A DNA stretch of 64,000 bases. It comes from Aporrectodea caliginosa. Lineage: Eukaryota > Annelida > Clitellata > Crassiclitellata > Lumbricidae. The stretch is from contig JACEVL010000281.1 in NCBI GenBank assembly GCA_020284085.1, forward strand, positions 122,501 to 186,500, read 5' to 3'. Within the stretch, counting starts at the first letter, position 1. Each line of letters begins with the position of its first letter. Made by a program: the position numbers and the translations under genes. The notes under the pieces are model-generated. The model saw only the letters and a program-made list of their open reading frames with translations, was not told where the DNA came from and did no database searches. Shown here piece after piece: positions 22,452 through 33,783 of this stretch.

Positions 22452-22607
22452 CAGGCACGTAGCGAGACTTAAATTCAAGAGGAGGCAACTTCACAGACCA
22501 CTGGCAAAATCCTGGTCATTGAAGCCATTAGTCAATCGAAGTTCCAGTATATAAAAAAGCAAGAGGAGGCAACTGCCTCCTCGTGCCTCAACGTAGCTAC
22601 GCCTATG
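22452..22607. mobile_element. Short MITE, copy 2 (AGGAGGCAACT family)
   Basis: Begins CAGGCACGTAGCGAG, ends GTAGCTACGCCTATG, and has inner inverted arms around AGAGGAGGCAACT and AACTGCCTCCTCG. It matches the copy at 13596-13740 over its full length, including the central TTCCAGTATATAAAAAAGCA. Confidence 0.7.
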
Positions 22608-22639
22608 TGCTCTGGAATACCCTGCCTTACGAACTCACT

Positions 22640-23722
22640 TGTCTCCCCACCCAACATCAGTTTTAAAACAGGTTTAGAGTTTGGCCTAAAGCACATCTGA
22701 TCACGTCTATAATGATTTAATCAGTAATTATCTTAGCCTTAAATCGTGTTGTCTTGATGTACAAATAGATGTGTTTCGTATGCTTCTGACAGATGGACTG
22801 GTTACTGTAAAAAAAAGTTTGATGAATTAATAGACTCACAAGAAAAGATAGCAAAAGTGTATCCAAGTGAAAACAACACAGAATGAAGAGAACTTAGTCT
22901 ATAGGGCCTATATGAAGCAAGGAAGAACTTGAAAAAAACGGCCCGATAACGACTTAGCCTATATTCGTAAGAAATTTCGTGAACTTAAAACGGACCCATA
23001 CCTCAACAGTTAGGCCTAGTGTTGAAACATTAAGCGGATAAATTGATCAGTTTAGAACATCCACGCCTTTGCCATATTAAAACATTGTCCTTTGTTAACA
23101 TTTGGTCCGCCACTGGCAACTACAGTTATAGGCTATGGTCATCATGGTTCGGTCTAGGTTTGAATAATCGTATTCGTGAACTCAACTTTATAAAGCGCCG
23201 CTCGAAAGCTAAACGCAGGGCGGCAGCTTATTCACAAGCGCTGCGTCGGTTCACAGAGGTTGTGTAGTATCTTTGAAGATGAATCCATCGAAACCCGGCA
23301 GAAGATTCAATCTTTGAAGAGTGAGCGTCCTCTGGCGAATGGCAACCACTGATTTTTACGGGAAGACAAGATTAGCCAATCTTGCCAAACTCCAATACAG
23401 ACGCGTGAAGCATCCTGGTTTATGTTATCCTTGAATGTTTCAGGAATGTCTGCGAGAATTGCAATAAATTGTTCATATAGCACGCCACCAAGGAATCTAT
23501 ATGAGGTCCTTGGCACCGTGGCACGCCTTGTGGATCCGGTTGTGAAACCTATGGCCACAATTTTATGAACGATATTCGATAATTATTTTCAAGCTAAACT
23601 TCGCACAAATATTGCCTCCACAAAGTGCAGCTTCTATCTAACTTAGATTATGACTATAAATATTGATATTTTGAACACAGGCGTCGAATAAAATTACTTT
23701 CATACGACAAGTAATTAAAATT
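22640..23722. other. Region upstream of PEX19; no certain gene
   Basis: Two open frames stand out weakly: + 23043-23267, ending in a basic KRRSKAKRRAAAYSQALRR stretch, and - 23307-23558 (see findings). Neither has convincing splice borders or a start. The rest is AT-rich. Confidence 0.35.
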
Positions 23723-23748
23723 CCAATCACGTTCTTTAATATGCAAAT
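23723..23748 (+). promoter_or_regulatory. Putative PEX19 promoter motifs (CCAAT box, octamer)
   Basis: CCAATCAC at 23723 and ATGCAAAT (perfect POU octamer) at 23741-23748 lie 80-105 bases before the PEX19 start codon. No TATA box is evident. Function is inferred from motif and position only. Confidence 0.35.
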
Positions 23749-23826
23749 AAGCCAGTTACGGACGATAGGAGACATTGACCGATCTTGGTCATAAATGTCT
23801 TTGATGGCAGCGTTAATGAAACAAAG

Positions 23827-23959
23827 ATGGCCGACGAAGGGACAAAAACTGGGATGGAGTCAGCTGCAGAAGACGAAATAGCTGCAAAAGTCTTAGACAG
23901 CGAGAATTCGTCCAAATTAGACGCTCAGAAAAACGATGATCTAAGCGATCTGCTAGATG
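23827..23959 (+). CDS. PEX19: PEX19 exon 1 (residues 1-44)
   Basis: Starts MADEGTKTG and ends at GATG|gtaaaa (phase 1). It contains the SDLLD half of the PEX3-binding helix. Confidence 0.9.
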
Positions 23960-26900
23960 GTAAAAGGATAAAGGCTATTCCGCTCGGAAAACTATCTGAA
24001 CGATATTTTCTTCCAAGGGCGATAGTGTGACATGTTATGGCGTTGAAACCGGCCCCGTTAAAGTTACAGTTATGTCAGTGGTTGTATTGCAGTGCCATAC
24101 GAACAAGTCCAACTGTCATTTTACATATTTAAGTCAAATTTCGTGCGGTATTTGGGATGCTTATAGAATCGGGGGCTGAAGTCGGGGGCTATAGTGCGTT
24201 AGTTTACTTGCGTCCTGAGTGTCGATTAGGGTCAGGGTTAGGGTTAGCGTCGTCATTAGAAAACCTGGTTACCGTCCGTCGTTCGCGCAGCATGCCCAAA
24301 GATACTGTATAATCCGTCAGCCCACGATACTATAAGTTTGCCCGGTATTTTTCTCAGATTTGGAGGATTTACCATCAGATTTTACCTTTGAATTTGCCAG
24401 GTCTTGATTGAAATTTCGTGTTACTATACCTATGTTTCTATTCTAATGCCTGTCTATAATCAGTTTGTCTTGTTTAGATGCACTTGAAGATTTTGACAAG
24501 CTTTCTTCACATCCGTCTTCTCAGCATGCTGTGCCAACTCCAACAGATCCTGCTGCCTTGGTCAGATAATATTACTGTTCTTGTAAAACTATGTAATTCC
24601 CATTTTAAACTCAAATTATTATCATTCTGCAAATCATTTAACTCTATTAGCTAACTGATTATTATCAATCCAATCAGTTATGACATATATAAGTTGATGA
24701 ACGAACTAGTGTCGTGTATGTATGTATGAGCACTTGTTATAGTGCCCCTTCAAGATTTCTACTCAGAGGCGCTCCCGACTACAGCGCGGACACTGAATCG
24801 GAGTTTCACACCGAAGCGCATGAGCAATTGCGAGTGAAGGACTTGCCCAGGGTCCCTACGTGGCGGCTTGAGGTGGATTTGAACCCACAACCATCCGGCT
24901 GCAAGGCATCGAACATACCCCTACACCAACGCGCCCTACAAGATCATTTTTTTGTGTCATATAGATGTTAGTATGAATCCTTTAAAAGAATGGTGAGCAC
25001 TTTAAATGCAGTTGCTTTGTTTATTAGGTAGATTAAAGAAACATCTAGTTGCTACTTGTGGCGTAAGCTTTACAGCAGGGATGATACCTGGATATCCACA
25101 GGTCAAGGTTGTTGTGTAGCACTGATGGCATTTGAAGCAGTTACAAAAGAATGATATAATTTTATAATCAAGTTTGCTGTGGTATAAGGTAACAATATAA
25201 GTGATTGTAACAATTTAAGTGATAGCAGTGAAACGTGTACTTTTTATTTTTTTCGCCTTCAGTTACTAGTCCTCTCACCTTCCCAGTTCGGGAGATGCCT
25301 TAAGACTTTGCTGTGTTGTTTGCTGACGCAGGCACAAACACAGGTTGAGAACGCTGCTGATTTCTGAGCAGCGCCATATAAATGTTCAGTTACAATTACG
25401 ATTACAATTTAAAAAGAAAATAGTAATGTGATGTTTAGTTTCTGGGTACTGGTAGTTTCGTGTGTGATACGATCTGATATTTTGTGTGGTGTGTTCCAGG
25501 GTGCTTCATCCTCTGCATCTGCATCTGCTTCGTGTACAGATGACCAGAAGTCACAGGATGCTCTATTTAACGAAATTTTCAGTCAGTCCGATCCTGCCTC
25601 AATCGAGACCTTCTTGTCATCTTTAATGTCAGGTGATTCGACAAAGCTTGATGAACAGTTCCGGAGCTTTGAATCTACTCCTAGTAAGTCCCATTTCTTG
25701 CCAAGAATGCATTTCCTCTCGAATTGAGGTGACTAAATGAGGAGAATGACACACAGCCCACCACAGAACTTATAGGGAAAAATTATTTCAGGCAGGGGAA
25801 GAAAAAAATGTAAACAGCATTTTAAAAAGTTTGAAGTTGTGGCACTCAGTAAATATTTTTTCACGAGCAGGCATTAGCGTTCCGTCATTTATGCTCAAAC
25901 GAAGTTATAAGTCAGTTATAAATAGTCATAAACAGGCATCAATAACCCCAAAACTCTAGAAACTCAAATAAAAGATTATGAATAATTTGGATACTATGAA
26001 TTGGCCTTTAAATATATCTATGACTAAAACAGTGTCATAAGAACTTAGTTTTGTGTAACAGGACTAACAGATCCCAATAGGTTAATGCCTTGTGTCTATT
26101 GTGGAGCTGTATAAATGAAACTTAATAATTAATGCTTAGTTCTAAAGTGTCATGTAATTTGTTCTCCCTTTTCTGTTTGGCACTGCTGAGGAATTTCCGA
26201 ATTTAGTGTTACCTAAATTATGGTTTACAATTGAAGTTGATTTTGTGGCAGGTCCTTCTCATGGAAATGTAGCAGAAACACTACAGCAGACACTCGGTAG
26301 CTTACTACAAAATACACAACAACTTCAGGTGAATTGCTTTTGACACTGTAATCGTAATCATTAGTACACATTTATGTAGCTCCTATTGAAGAACACTTGT
26401 CAGAGGTGCTCCCAACTGACAAAATTAGACCACAATCGAATTGCAATTGTAATAGAATGTTCTTCAATAACCGACGAACTAGAGGTTAAGAAAGGTCAGA
26501 GAAGGTCATGTCACAAGGTTGTGTGGTGGCCTGTTCCAGAATGAAGGGCCGACCACTATCTGTGGTTTTCTCTGTTGCACACTCTAAATGACTGAACTGA
26601 TTTTTCGTTCATTATTAGAATCCAAATGACCAATTTGATGACTGGGTGCATCAGTTAACTTGCAATTTTTAAATAATATTTTGACAGGTTTATTTTGTGT
26701 CCATTGTATATCGATACGATTGGACTCCTCGTGAGTCATTCAAGGCTGATCACTTTCGTGAGCTTCATCAACTTTAACAATTGCTCACATTAATAACAAT
26801 ATTTGCTGTTTACCATGTTGTATTATTATTGTTTTCATTATTATTGATTATTTATTCATATGTTATTATTCTGTTATCAAGGCAGAAATGATCCCTCGAT

Positions 26901-29900
26901 ATTTAAGAAATTCAAGAAATTACTATTTCTTTTATTAAGATAAAAATCTGTAAAACTCTACTGTTCTGGTATTAATTCATTATTATTATTAATATTGTTG
27001 TCTTTTGTTAATAATATTACTATTAGTTTGTTAGATTAGCACTGTGAGGCCAGAGTATTTTTCATGGTGTCTTTAACAAACTGAACATGTGTATTAGTAG
27101 TTTGTGAACCTCTAACGTTGTGTTCCAAAGCAGGATGACAACATAACCGAAGAGGAAATAATGCAGATGATGTCGAACATGGGAATGGATGGGGATATGC
27201 CGGGTGAGGGGGATTTCCTGCCTATGATGCAGACGATGATGAAGGACTTGCTTTCCAAGGACGTTCTGTATCCATCCCTCAAGGAAATCACAGCGCAGGT
27301 GTGTGTCTTTGTGTTGTTCATTTTGTTTCTTTTATTCACCTATTTTTCTTCATTCAGCCAGTTTTGTTTCTTTATTCCAAATGAACACCAGCTGGCATTT
27401 TTGTAATTACCCATGTTAATAAGTTGCCCGTGAACTGAAGGACTGTTTTTTTAAAATTTAGGTCACACTTTTCTTCATTATGCCCTTTTGCTTCATGTTT
27501 CAATTTCTGTGACTATCACTATCTGATTATGCTACATGTTGTTATATTGTATATTGTCTATGTTCCTACTCATTGCCAAATCTGGTGGAAACGAGTTTAT
27601 TATTGGATACACACATGTATTCATCAATGTGGGCTGGTCTATTTTTTTAACTTAGCTGAGGCTCATTCGTGTTTACCTGGTTCCTGGTACTGCCTTGTCA
27701 ATTCAGTTATGTGTTCTGCTGTTATATGTTACCATTAACATTATCCTCCATCCTGAGTTGGAGGTGCAAATTTGTGTAGAACATCCTTGACTACCCATCA
27801 TGGGCTGTCTGTGTATTTGTTTTGTTGCGTCTTGTGGTTAGTGACATTGGCATAAATCTTGCACCAAGGACTTTTCAGAGTATGGATATCACTCAACATT
27901 TGTTCCTTCAAAATGAAGGTAGTACTCAACTTAAGATTTAACTTTTTCAAATTATTCTATCCACAATGTGCTGCCTCTCTGTCTTAGTGGACTGGGCTTG
28001 TGATTCTTGACCTAATTATGGCTTGGTTTTGGTTGTGCCATTGGTTGATACCAGTGCTAACTAACTTTCTGTTTCCAGAGTAACAAAATCTGTTGCTTTC
28101 TGTTATCATTGTATTAATTTCTAACATGGCTGTAAATTTTGTTAACAAAGTAAAAAATTTCGTACTTTCTGTTTCCCGGATGCATATTAACATTCTATAT
28201 ACGAACTCAGATTCTGAATATTCATGAGTTATTACGGCCTGCTGTTGATTGGATGCTATACTGGTCCTCGATACCTTGTTACCTTGTGCTGTCAGTTCCT
28301 GGAACTCTAGCGACCTTCATGATCAAGCCTCTCCATTTCCTTCTGTCCGCCGTCGCATCTCTCAGTTCTGCCAAATTCATTCCAGTTGTTTCATGTATCT
28401 CGTCCATCCACTTTTTCCTTGGTCGTCCTTGTTTTCTCCTTCCTTCTCCATATGCTAACATCATTTCCTTTTCCAATCCATCTGATCGCATGACATGACC
28501 AAAGAACCTCAACTTTGCTCTTAGCACTGTTTGTTGTAGTGTCTCTTCATTCTCAATTCCGATACTCATGCGCACCCAATCGTTGGTCCTTTTCTCTTTC
28601 CATGATATTCTCTGCATCTTCCTCCATATCCACATTTCGCATGCGTTAATCTTTTTTTCATTTTCTTGGTCATTGTCCATGTCTCACTGCCGTATGTTAC
28701 TGTTGGTATGATCAGAGCCTTCACCAATCTTTTTTCGTGTCTATACTCACATGTTTGTCCTTCCATATTTTTTCCAGACCATTCATTGCAGTTTTTCCTA
28801 TCGCTACTCTACGATTTATTTCCATATCACACTTTCCCTCTTTTTCTATTACTGATCCCAAAAACGTGAAGCTAGTTACCGTTTCTATTTCCTCTCCATC
28901 TACTACAAAACTGTCCTCCTCCTCTGTTGTCATGATCTTTGTCTTCTTTATATTGAAGTAGAGTCCTGCTTTCTCACTTTCACTCTTGAGCCTTCTTATT
29001 AGTTCTACCAAATCGGTTTTTTTACCCGCCAATAGTGTTGTATCGTCAGCGTATCTCAGATTGTTTATTGTTCTTCCCGCTATCTTTATTCCTTCCATAG
29101 CCTCATCCATTCCCGCCTGCCTCATTATCCTTTCAGCATACATATTAAATAGGAAAGGAGACAGAATGCATCCTTGCCGCACTCCCTTCCTAATCCTGAA
29201 TCTGTCAGTATCTCCATATTCAGTCCTTATCACCGCTATCTGATCTTCGTACAAACCCCTAAGAAGTTGAATCAAGTGTTTCGGTATTCCCATTTCTCCC
29301 AAGGTTTTCCACATCAATTCATGATTAATGCAGTCAAACGCTTTGCTATAATCAATGAAGCATATGTATACTTTCTGTCCAAACTCCCTTTGTCTCTCCA
29401 TTATCCACCTCATATTGGCAATATGATCACGTGTTCCACGAAATTTCCTAAATCCTGCTTGACTATCAGGAAGCTCTCTCTCTATTGTACTCTCCATTCT
29501 TTTATGTATTATTTTGAGTAATATTTTGCTTATGTGTGATATCATTGCTATTGTCCTGTAATTTTCACACTCTTTTGCGTCTCCTTTTTTAAATAAAGGG
29601 ATAAAGACTGAACTTTTCCAATCTTCTGGCCACTTTCCAGTTTTCCATATGTTATTACAAATCTTTGTTATTGTCTTTGTCATCACGCCATCCCCAGCTT
29701 TTACCATTTCTATTGGTATCCCGTCTTGACCCGGGGCCTTATTATCTTTCAATTGTTTAATAGCCCATTCTACCTCTGCTTCCATGATTTCCGGTTCATT
29801 TTCATACTCTGTTACATCTGTTTTTTCTACCTTTACTCTTTTATCTTCGTTGTACAACTCTTCTGTGTATTCCTTCCATCTTTTCTTCATTCCTTCTTCA

Positions 29901-32900
29901 TCCGCAATTATGTGTCCATCACCTGCTTTCAGCGACCCCATTTTTGGTGTGTTTTTTCTCGTTATTTCCCTCACTTTTGAAAACATAGTTTTAGTTCTTC
30001 CTTTTCTTCCCTCCTCCTCCATTTCCTTGCATAATTCATTTAGATGTTTTTCTTTGTCCATGCGCGCTTGTTTTTGGAATGCGCTGTTCAGTTTTCTTAT
30101 CTTATCTTTATCTCCTTCTCTTTTTGCTTCCCTTCTGCATATGGCTATGTTAATAGCTTCTTTCGATAGCCAAGGAGTTGTTTTAGTTTTTCTTTTCTTC
30201 GGAATATATTTCTCCGCAGTTTCTAAGATCACTTCCTTTGTCTTTTCCCATAAATTGTTCTCAACCTCCTCTGTTTCTGCATCGTCCCTCTCCAATATTT
30301 CAAATCTATTCCTTATTTCTACTCTGTATTCCTGTGATATTTCCTTGCAGTCGTATGTGATCAATCTTTCTCCTTTTTTTAATTTTTTTAGTTTCGTTTG
30401 CACTGTTGCTACTAGTAGTTCATGATCGGTTCCACAGTCAGCGCCTGGTTTTGTTCTAACATCTCTTATCGTGCTATTCCATCTTTTATTTATCAGTATG
30501 TAATCAATCTGGTTCCTGTGTTTTCCATCTGGTGACGTCCACGTATACAACCTTCTTTTTGGCTGTTCAAACCATGTATTCATTATTCTCAGGCTGTTTC
30601 CTTCGCAAAAATCCACTAATCTCTCTCCTGCATCATTTTGCTCTCCCAACCCATGACCTCCTAACGTGTCTCCCCCTCCTCCATTATATTTTCCCACCTT
30701 CGCATTAAAGTCACCAATGACCATTATTACATCTCCTTTAGGAGTTTTATCAATTACACTTTGTAATTCATTGTAAAAGCTTTCGTGCTCTTCCTCAATC
30801 GCCATTGACGTTGGTGCATATATTTGTATAATTGTTATATTAACTTTCTTTCCTCGAAATCTTACGCTCAAGATTCTGTCACTCACTGTATCATAACCCA
30901 TTATTGAATTTGCGCTTGTTCTATCACACATAATTGCTACCCCACTTCTTCCTTTTTCTTTTTTACCTGACATTATAATCCTATAACCATTCCAATTGAA
31001 ATGGCCCTGTCCTTTCCATCTTGTTTCACTTAACCCCATGATTGATATATCAAGTCGTTCCATCTCTCTCTGAATGATATCCATCTTTCCACTCTGCATA
31101 CTACGGACATTCCATGTGCTTATTTTCATTTTATTTTTACAGCTCAGGATGAGTCTTTGCTTTCCAGTACGATCTGCCACTGAACCTCCTTTCGGCTTTT
31201 GTCCTGTTGCTTCATTAGACTGAATTGCTTTCAACTCTCCATTTCGCTCTTTCCCAGTAGCTGTTGAGTCGCACTCCGGCCTGGGAGTCTCACCATCTGC
31301 GACTACTACTTTGTTTGAATTAGCTTGATTCATAAAGGTTTTCTTGGCATGGTAACAGGGGTGGTTTGCCATTGCCTTCCCCTGGTTTTGCCTGCCGTGC
31401 CCGTTCGTTCTCCTACCCAATTAAGGGAGGGTACTAACAGTCTGCACCACATGAAGGTGGGCACGGAGGACTTTGGTTCATCAGCCCAGGTCGGTTCCGA
31501 ATCTACGATCATCGAATACGTCGATCGGATTTCCTCCCTGTGTTACTCTAAGCAAGCTAGGCAAGCCTAGAGTGACTGATGAGCCTTTGCAGACCATGAT
31601 ACATGAGCAGTCCTCGATACATGAGCAAAACCAAAATGGTGGACAGCGGATATTTTCTCGATTACCATTCGAAAATAAATGTAGGCTATAATAAATAATG
31701 AAGAAAGAATTGAGATCAGGCTAAGTTAAAATGCGCCGAAGATGTTGACACGTGGCTGGGTTCTTGTGAGGAAATGTCAGCGACACAATGGATCGTCAGG
31801 AAAACTTATCCACGGTTACAGAGACTCCAATTCCGTAAAGACTGTCTGCCCATCATCTAATCTAATAACTTTGGTTATCCTCCAGTTTAGTTAGGACCCC
31901 ATATCATTTCGCACTGGCATATTTGATATTGTCAATCTAAAATGGAAGCTGGATTGATGAAAATAATTGTCTACCTAAATGGAAGCTGGACTGACAAGAA
32001 TTATTGCGTAAATAGAAGCTGGATTGACAAAAATAATTGTTTGCCTAAGTAGAAGCTGGATTGACGAAAATAATTGTTTGCCTAAGTAGAAGCTGGATTG
32101 ACGAAAATAATTGCGTAGCCTAAATGGAAGCTGGATTGACTAAAATAGTTTATCGTGAAACTAGAAGTTGGATTGATCAGAATAATTCTCATCTTAAATA
32201 GATGTGAGATTGATGAAAAGAATTCTTGCTAAATAGAAGTGGGATTGATGAAAAGAATTCCTTCCAAATAGAAGTGGGATTGATGAAAAAATAAACTGCA
32301 GTTTCAATGGATACCAATGCAAAAATAATTTGAGGACCTAAACTGGAGGATTACCATAACTTATGTTTAAAACAATATACGATCGAAGCTACGAAATAAT
32401 ATTCGGAAAGTATCAGGTCAGCCAGACAGACAAAGTGGTGAAAAATCAACCCTTTATAGCACATAAATCACATGAAAGCATGCTATAAATAATAAAGCGC
32501 CGCAAAACTAAATATTAGCTGCATTGTATTTACTCATTATTAGGCCTAATCCTAGGCAGAAACGTTATTAATTTTGAATATTTATTAACCTACCCTGTCA
32601 TCCAATCAGCAGCAAGCCGTTATTACTCATGAATATTCAGATTCTGAGTTCGTATATAGAATGTTAATATGCTTCCCGGATTCTGTTCTATTCCCAGGCA
32701 TTCCCATAGTAACGTTTAATTTGACTGTTGCAGTATCCCGCATGGTTGTCCAATAACAAGGGCAAAATCGATGACGAACAGTACACAAAATATGAACAGC
32801 AGTTTCAGCTGATGTCAACCATAACGAATGAGTTTGAAGAAGAAGAGGTGTCCGATTCAGATGACGTTAAGCGCCGACGATTTGAGCGGATTCTCGATAT

Positions 32901-33783
32901 GATGCAGAGGATGCAGGAATTTGGTCAGCCACCTAAAGAAATTGTTGGAGATATGGTGAGGTGGCACCCAGAAAATTTGACTTTCTTTGTTAGATAGACG
33001 TGTTTCAGTACCTTTGTGAGTTTGGGTGCAGATACATACACATACGGTACATTTGTAAGTAGAGAGAAAGTGCCATGATTTGTGCTTCACATATGCCCAT
33101 GATAGTGAACTCGATTATAGCATGAGTACGCGGACTATACACTATGTGAAGTTTAGACAGTTGAGGAAGAGGATTGGTTATCTGTTGTGGTATGTCGAGG
33201 TGAAGGAAGCACTTTACACCCACGGCTGCCCATCAGGTTTGCCTTCAGAGAATTCTTCTTGGTAACTTTACCATTTAAGTTTTCTACACTTCTGGTGGCT
33301 TAGATTTAACTGACCTAATGGTAACTTTACTTTACTTTGCCTTTTTTTGATATCATCACCTTGTAGATTCTGCAGCTTGTAATCTGTGTTTGGAAGACTG
33401 CTGGATAGTCAATTATAAACGAAACCATGATGAAACTTAGATTAAACTTGAGTAAAGCACCAGACTTACAAATGACCAACAAAAATGGAGATCTTTCTTT
33501 ATACTCATGGCCTTCAAATGGAACTGATGATGGTAGTGGTGTTGGTAATGGTGATGGTGATAATGGTGATTGTGATAATGGTCATAATGGTGGTGGAAAT
33601 GGTGGCTGCAGTGATGGTGATGATGGTGGTAAGGTGATTATGATGATTGTCATGATGATGATGATGAATGTACATAAATTGTTAATTGTTTTTCAGCCAA
33701 ACGGGTTTGAACTTGACGCAGATGGTCTTCCAAAACTACCGACAGGAATGCTTCCAAATCCTGAGCAATGTTGCGTCATGTGA
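23827..33783 (+). CDS. PEX19: Peroxisomal biogenesis factor 19, complete, seven coding exons
   Basis: PEX19 is the cytosolic chaperone and receptor that binds newly made peroxisomal membrane proteins and delivers them to PEX3 on the peroxisome. The exons at 23827-23959, 24478-24560, 25500-25683, 26252-26328, 27134-27298, 32734-32955 and 33697-33783 join in frame to 316 residues (human about 299). Residues about 40-55 carry the acidic SDLLDDALEDFDKL helix that docks PEX3. Residues about 160-214 hold the NMGMDGD and MMQTMMKDLLSKDVLYPSLK core of the client-binding domain, and 215-288 continue it (YPAWL, FGQPPKEI). The protein ends CCVM, a CaaX box for farnesylation, which in known PEX19 increases client affinity. 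Borders follow GT/AG sites with matching phases. The ATG at 23827 is the first in-frame one. Intron 5 (27299-32733) holds the nested transposons described separately. Confidence 0.96.
24478..24560 (+). CDS. PEX19: PEX19 exon 2 (residues 45-72)
   Basis: Acceptor tgtttag; begins with the ALEDFDKL part of the helix. The donor gtcaga is weak, but it keeps the frame into exon 3. Confidence 0.88.
24728..24940 (-). mobile_element. tRNA-derived SINE (family A), second copy, in PEX19 intron 2
   Basis: Matches the copy at 7706-7915 almost base for base: tRNA-like head at 24940, B box complement in TGGATTTGAACCC, body GCGCATGAGCAATTGCGAGT, and the LINE-like end GCCCCTTCAAGATTTCTACT at 24743. It lies antisense to PEX19. 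Confidence 0.85.
25330..25420 (+). mobile_element. SINE 3' end (family B) in PEX19 intron 2
   Basis: GAGCAGCGCCATATAAATG followed by CAGTTACAATTACGATTACA is the terminus and tail of family B. It lies about 80 bases before exon 3. Confidence 0.5.
25500..25683 (+). CDS. PEX19: PEX19 exon 3 (residues 73-134)
   Basis: A Ser/Ala-rich stretch (SSSASASAS), then DALFNEIFSQSDPASIE, equivalent to the region after the PEX3-binding helix. Donor gtaagt, phase 1. Confidence 0.9.
26252..26328 (+). CDS. PEX19: PEX19 exon 4 (residues 134-159)
   Basis: Encodes NVAETLQQTLGSLLQNTQQ, an amphipathic helix matching the ETLSGLAKN region of the human protein. Phase 0 at the end (donor gtgaat). Confidence 0.9.
26375..26600 (-). 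pseudogene. L2/CR1-like LINE 3' fragment in PEX19 intron 4
   Basis: Minus strand: GAGCACCTCTGACAAGTGTT and the GGAGCTACATAAATG terminus, preceded by decayed C-terminal codons around the complement of CTGTTCCAGAATGAAGGGCC. Strongly diverged. Confidence 0.5.
27134..27298 (+). CDS. PEX19: PEX19 exon 5 (residues 160-214)
   Basis: The most conserved exon: TEEEIMQMMSNMGMDGD and MMKDLLSKDVLYPSLKEIT. Phase 0 on both sides. Confidence 0.95.
28275..31609 (-). mobile_element. RTE/BovB-like LINE, near full length, two frameshifts
   Basis: A target duplication GTCCTCGATAC (28264-28274 and 31610-31620) brackets the copy exactly. A 5' region of about 190 bases includes the complement of GGCAATGGCAAACCACC, a motif I associate with RTE elements. 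The 3' untranslated part is only CAAG after the TAA, as expected of RTE elements with minimal 3' ends. Insertion was into the long-TIR element, 20 bp inside its left TIR. The coding part is described in the next entry. Confidence 0.88.
28279..31420 (-). pseudogene. LINE ORF: endonuclease plus reverse transcriptase, two frameshifts
   Basis: The main frame (31420-28721, 899 codons) has an apurinic-type endonuclease from about residue 97. It carries STWNVRSM, LSETRWKGQG (catalytic Glu), IYAPTS, IGDFNAKVG and a terminal TDHELL. A reverse transcriptase follows with FIDYSKAFD, GVRQGCILSPFLFN and YADD at about residue 790. The C-terminal part is displaced into two other frames: VTYGSETWTMTKK near 28680-28766, then WIWRKMQRISWKEKR and FFGHVMRSDGLEK at 28279-28680. 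Two single indels therefore separate it from an intact protein of about 1,030 residues. Similar proteins are often mis-annotated as craniofacial development protein 2. The LINE is antisense to PEX19. Confidence 0.9.
31873..32355. mobile_element. TIR element with minisatellite core, copy 2 (in PEX19 intron 5)
   Basis: The ends GGTTATCCTCCAGTTTAG and CTAAACTGGAGGATTACC are inverted with one mismatch. Flanks ATAACTTT (31865-31872) and ATAACTTA (32356-32363) match at seven of eight bases. The interior has about nine units of roughly 38 bp around TAGAAGCTGGATTGACGAAA, the same repeat as in the copies at 21549 and 35872. The TIR sequence beyond the first eight bases differs from those copies. Confidence 0.88.
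32734..32955 (+). CDS. PEX19: PEX19 exon 6 (residues 215-288)
   Basis: Begins YPAWLSNNKGKID, holds a Glu-rich EFEEEEVSDSDD linker and ends FGQPPKEIVGDM, all matching the C-terminal domain. It starts just 61 bases after the right TIR of the intronic transposon. Confidence 0.95.
33697..33783 (+). CDS. PEX19: PEX19 exon 7 (residues 289-316) with CaaX box
   Basis: Encodes PNGFELDADGLPKLP, ending NPEQCCVM and TGA. The CCVM terminus is a farnesylation signal. Acceptor tttttcag. Confidence 0.95.
   Translation, partial: PNGFELDADGLPKLPTGMLPNPEQCCVM

Larger units (their letters stand above)
28182..32672. mobile_element. Long-TIR DNA transposon (Mutator-like?) hosting nested insertions, in PEX19 intron 5
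   Basis: TIRs of about 74 bp at 28182-28255 and 32599-32672 agree at 69 positions and begin GCATATTAACATTCTATATA. TTCCCGGAT flanks both outer ends exactly (28173-28181 and 32673-32681), a 9-bp target duplication. Long TIRs with 9-bp duplications are the hallmark of Mutator-like elements, but no MULE transposase is present, so the superfamily is inferred. The present length is inflated by an RTE-like LINE (28275-31609) and a 483-bp TIR/minisatellite element (31873-32355). Without them the element would be about 0.65 kb, a non-autonomous copy. Confidence 0.82.

Noticed and set aside
24232..24252. Telomere-like GGGTTAGGGTTAG
   Set aside because: Only about two hexamers, within expectation; not evidence of a fusion site.
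28249..28498. Short plus-strand frames over the LINE 3' end
   Set aside because: Shadow frames opposite the LINE ORF.
33427..33696. Gly/Asp/Asn-rich frame joined to the last PEX19 exon
   Set aside because: It reads through intron 6; the ttttcag acceptor at 33697 and PEX19 homology fix the real exon, and the rest is GGTGAT-type repeat.
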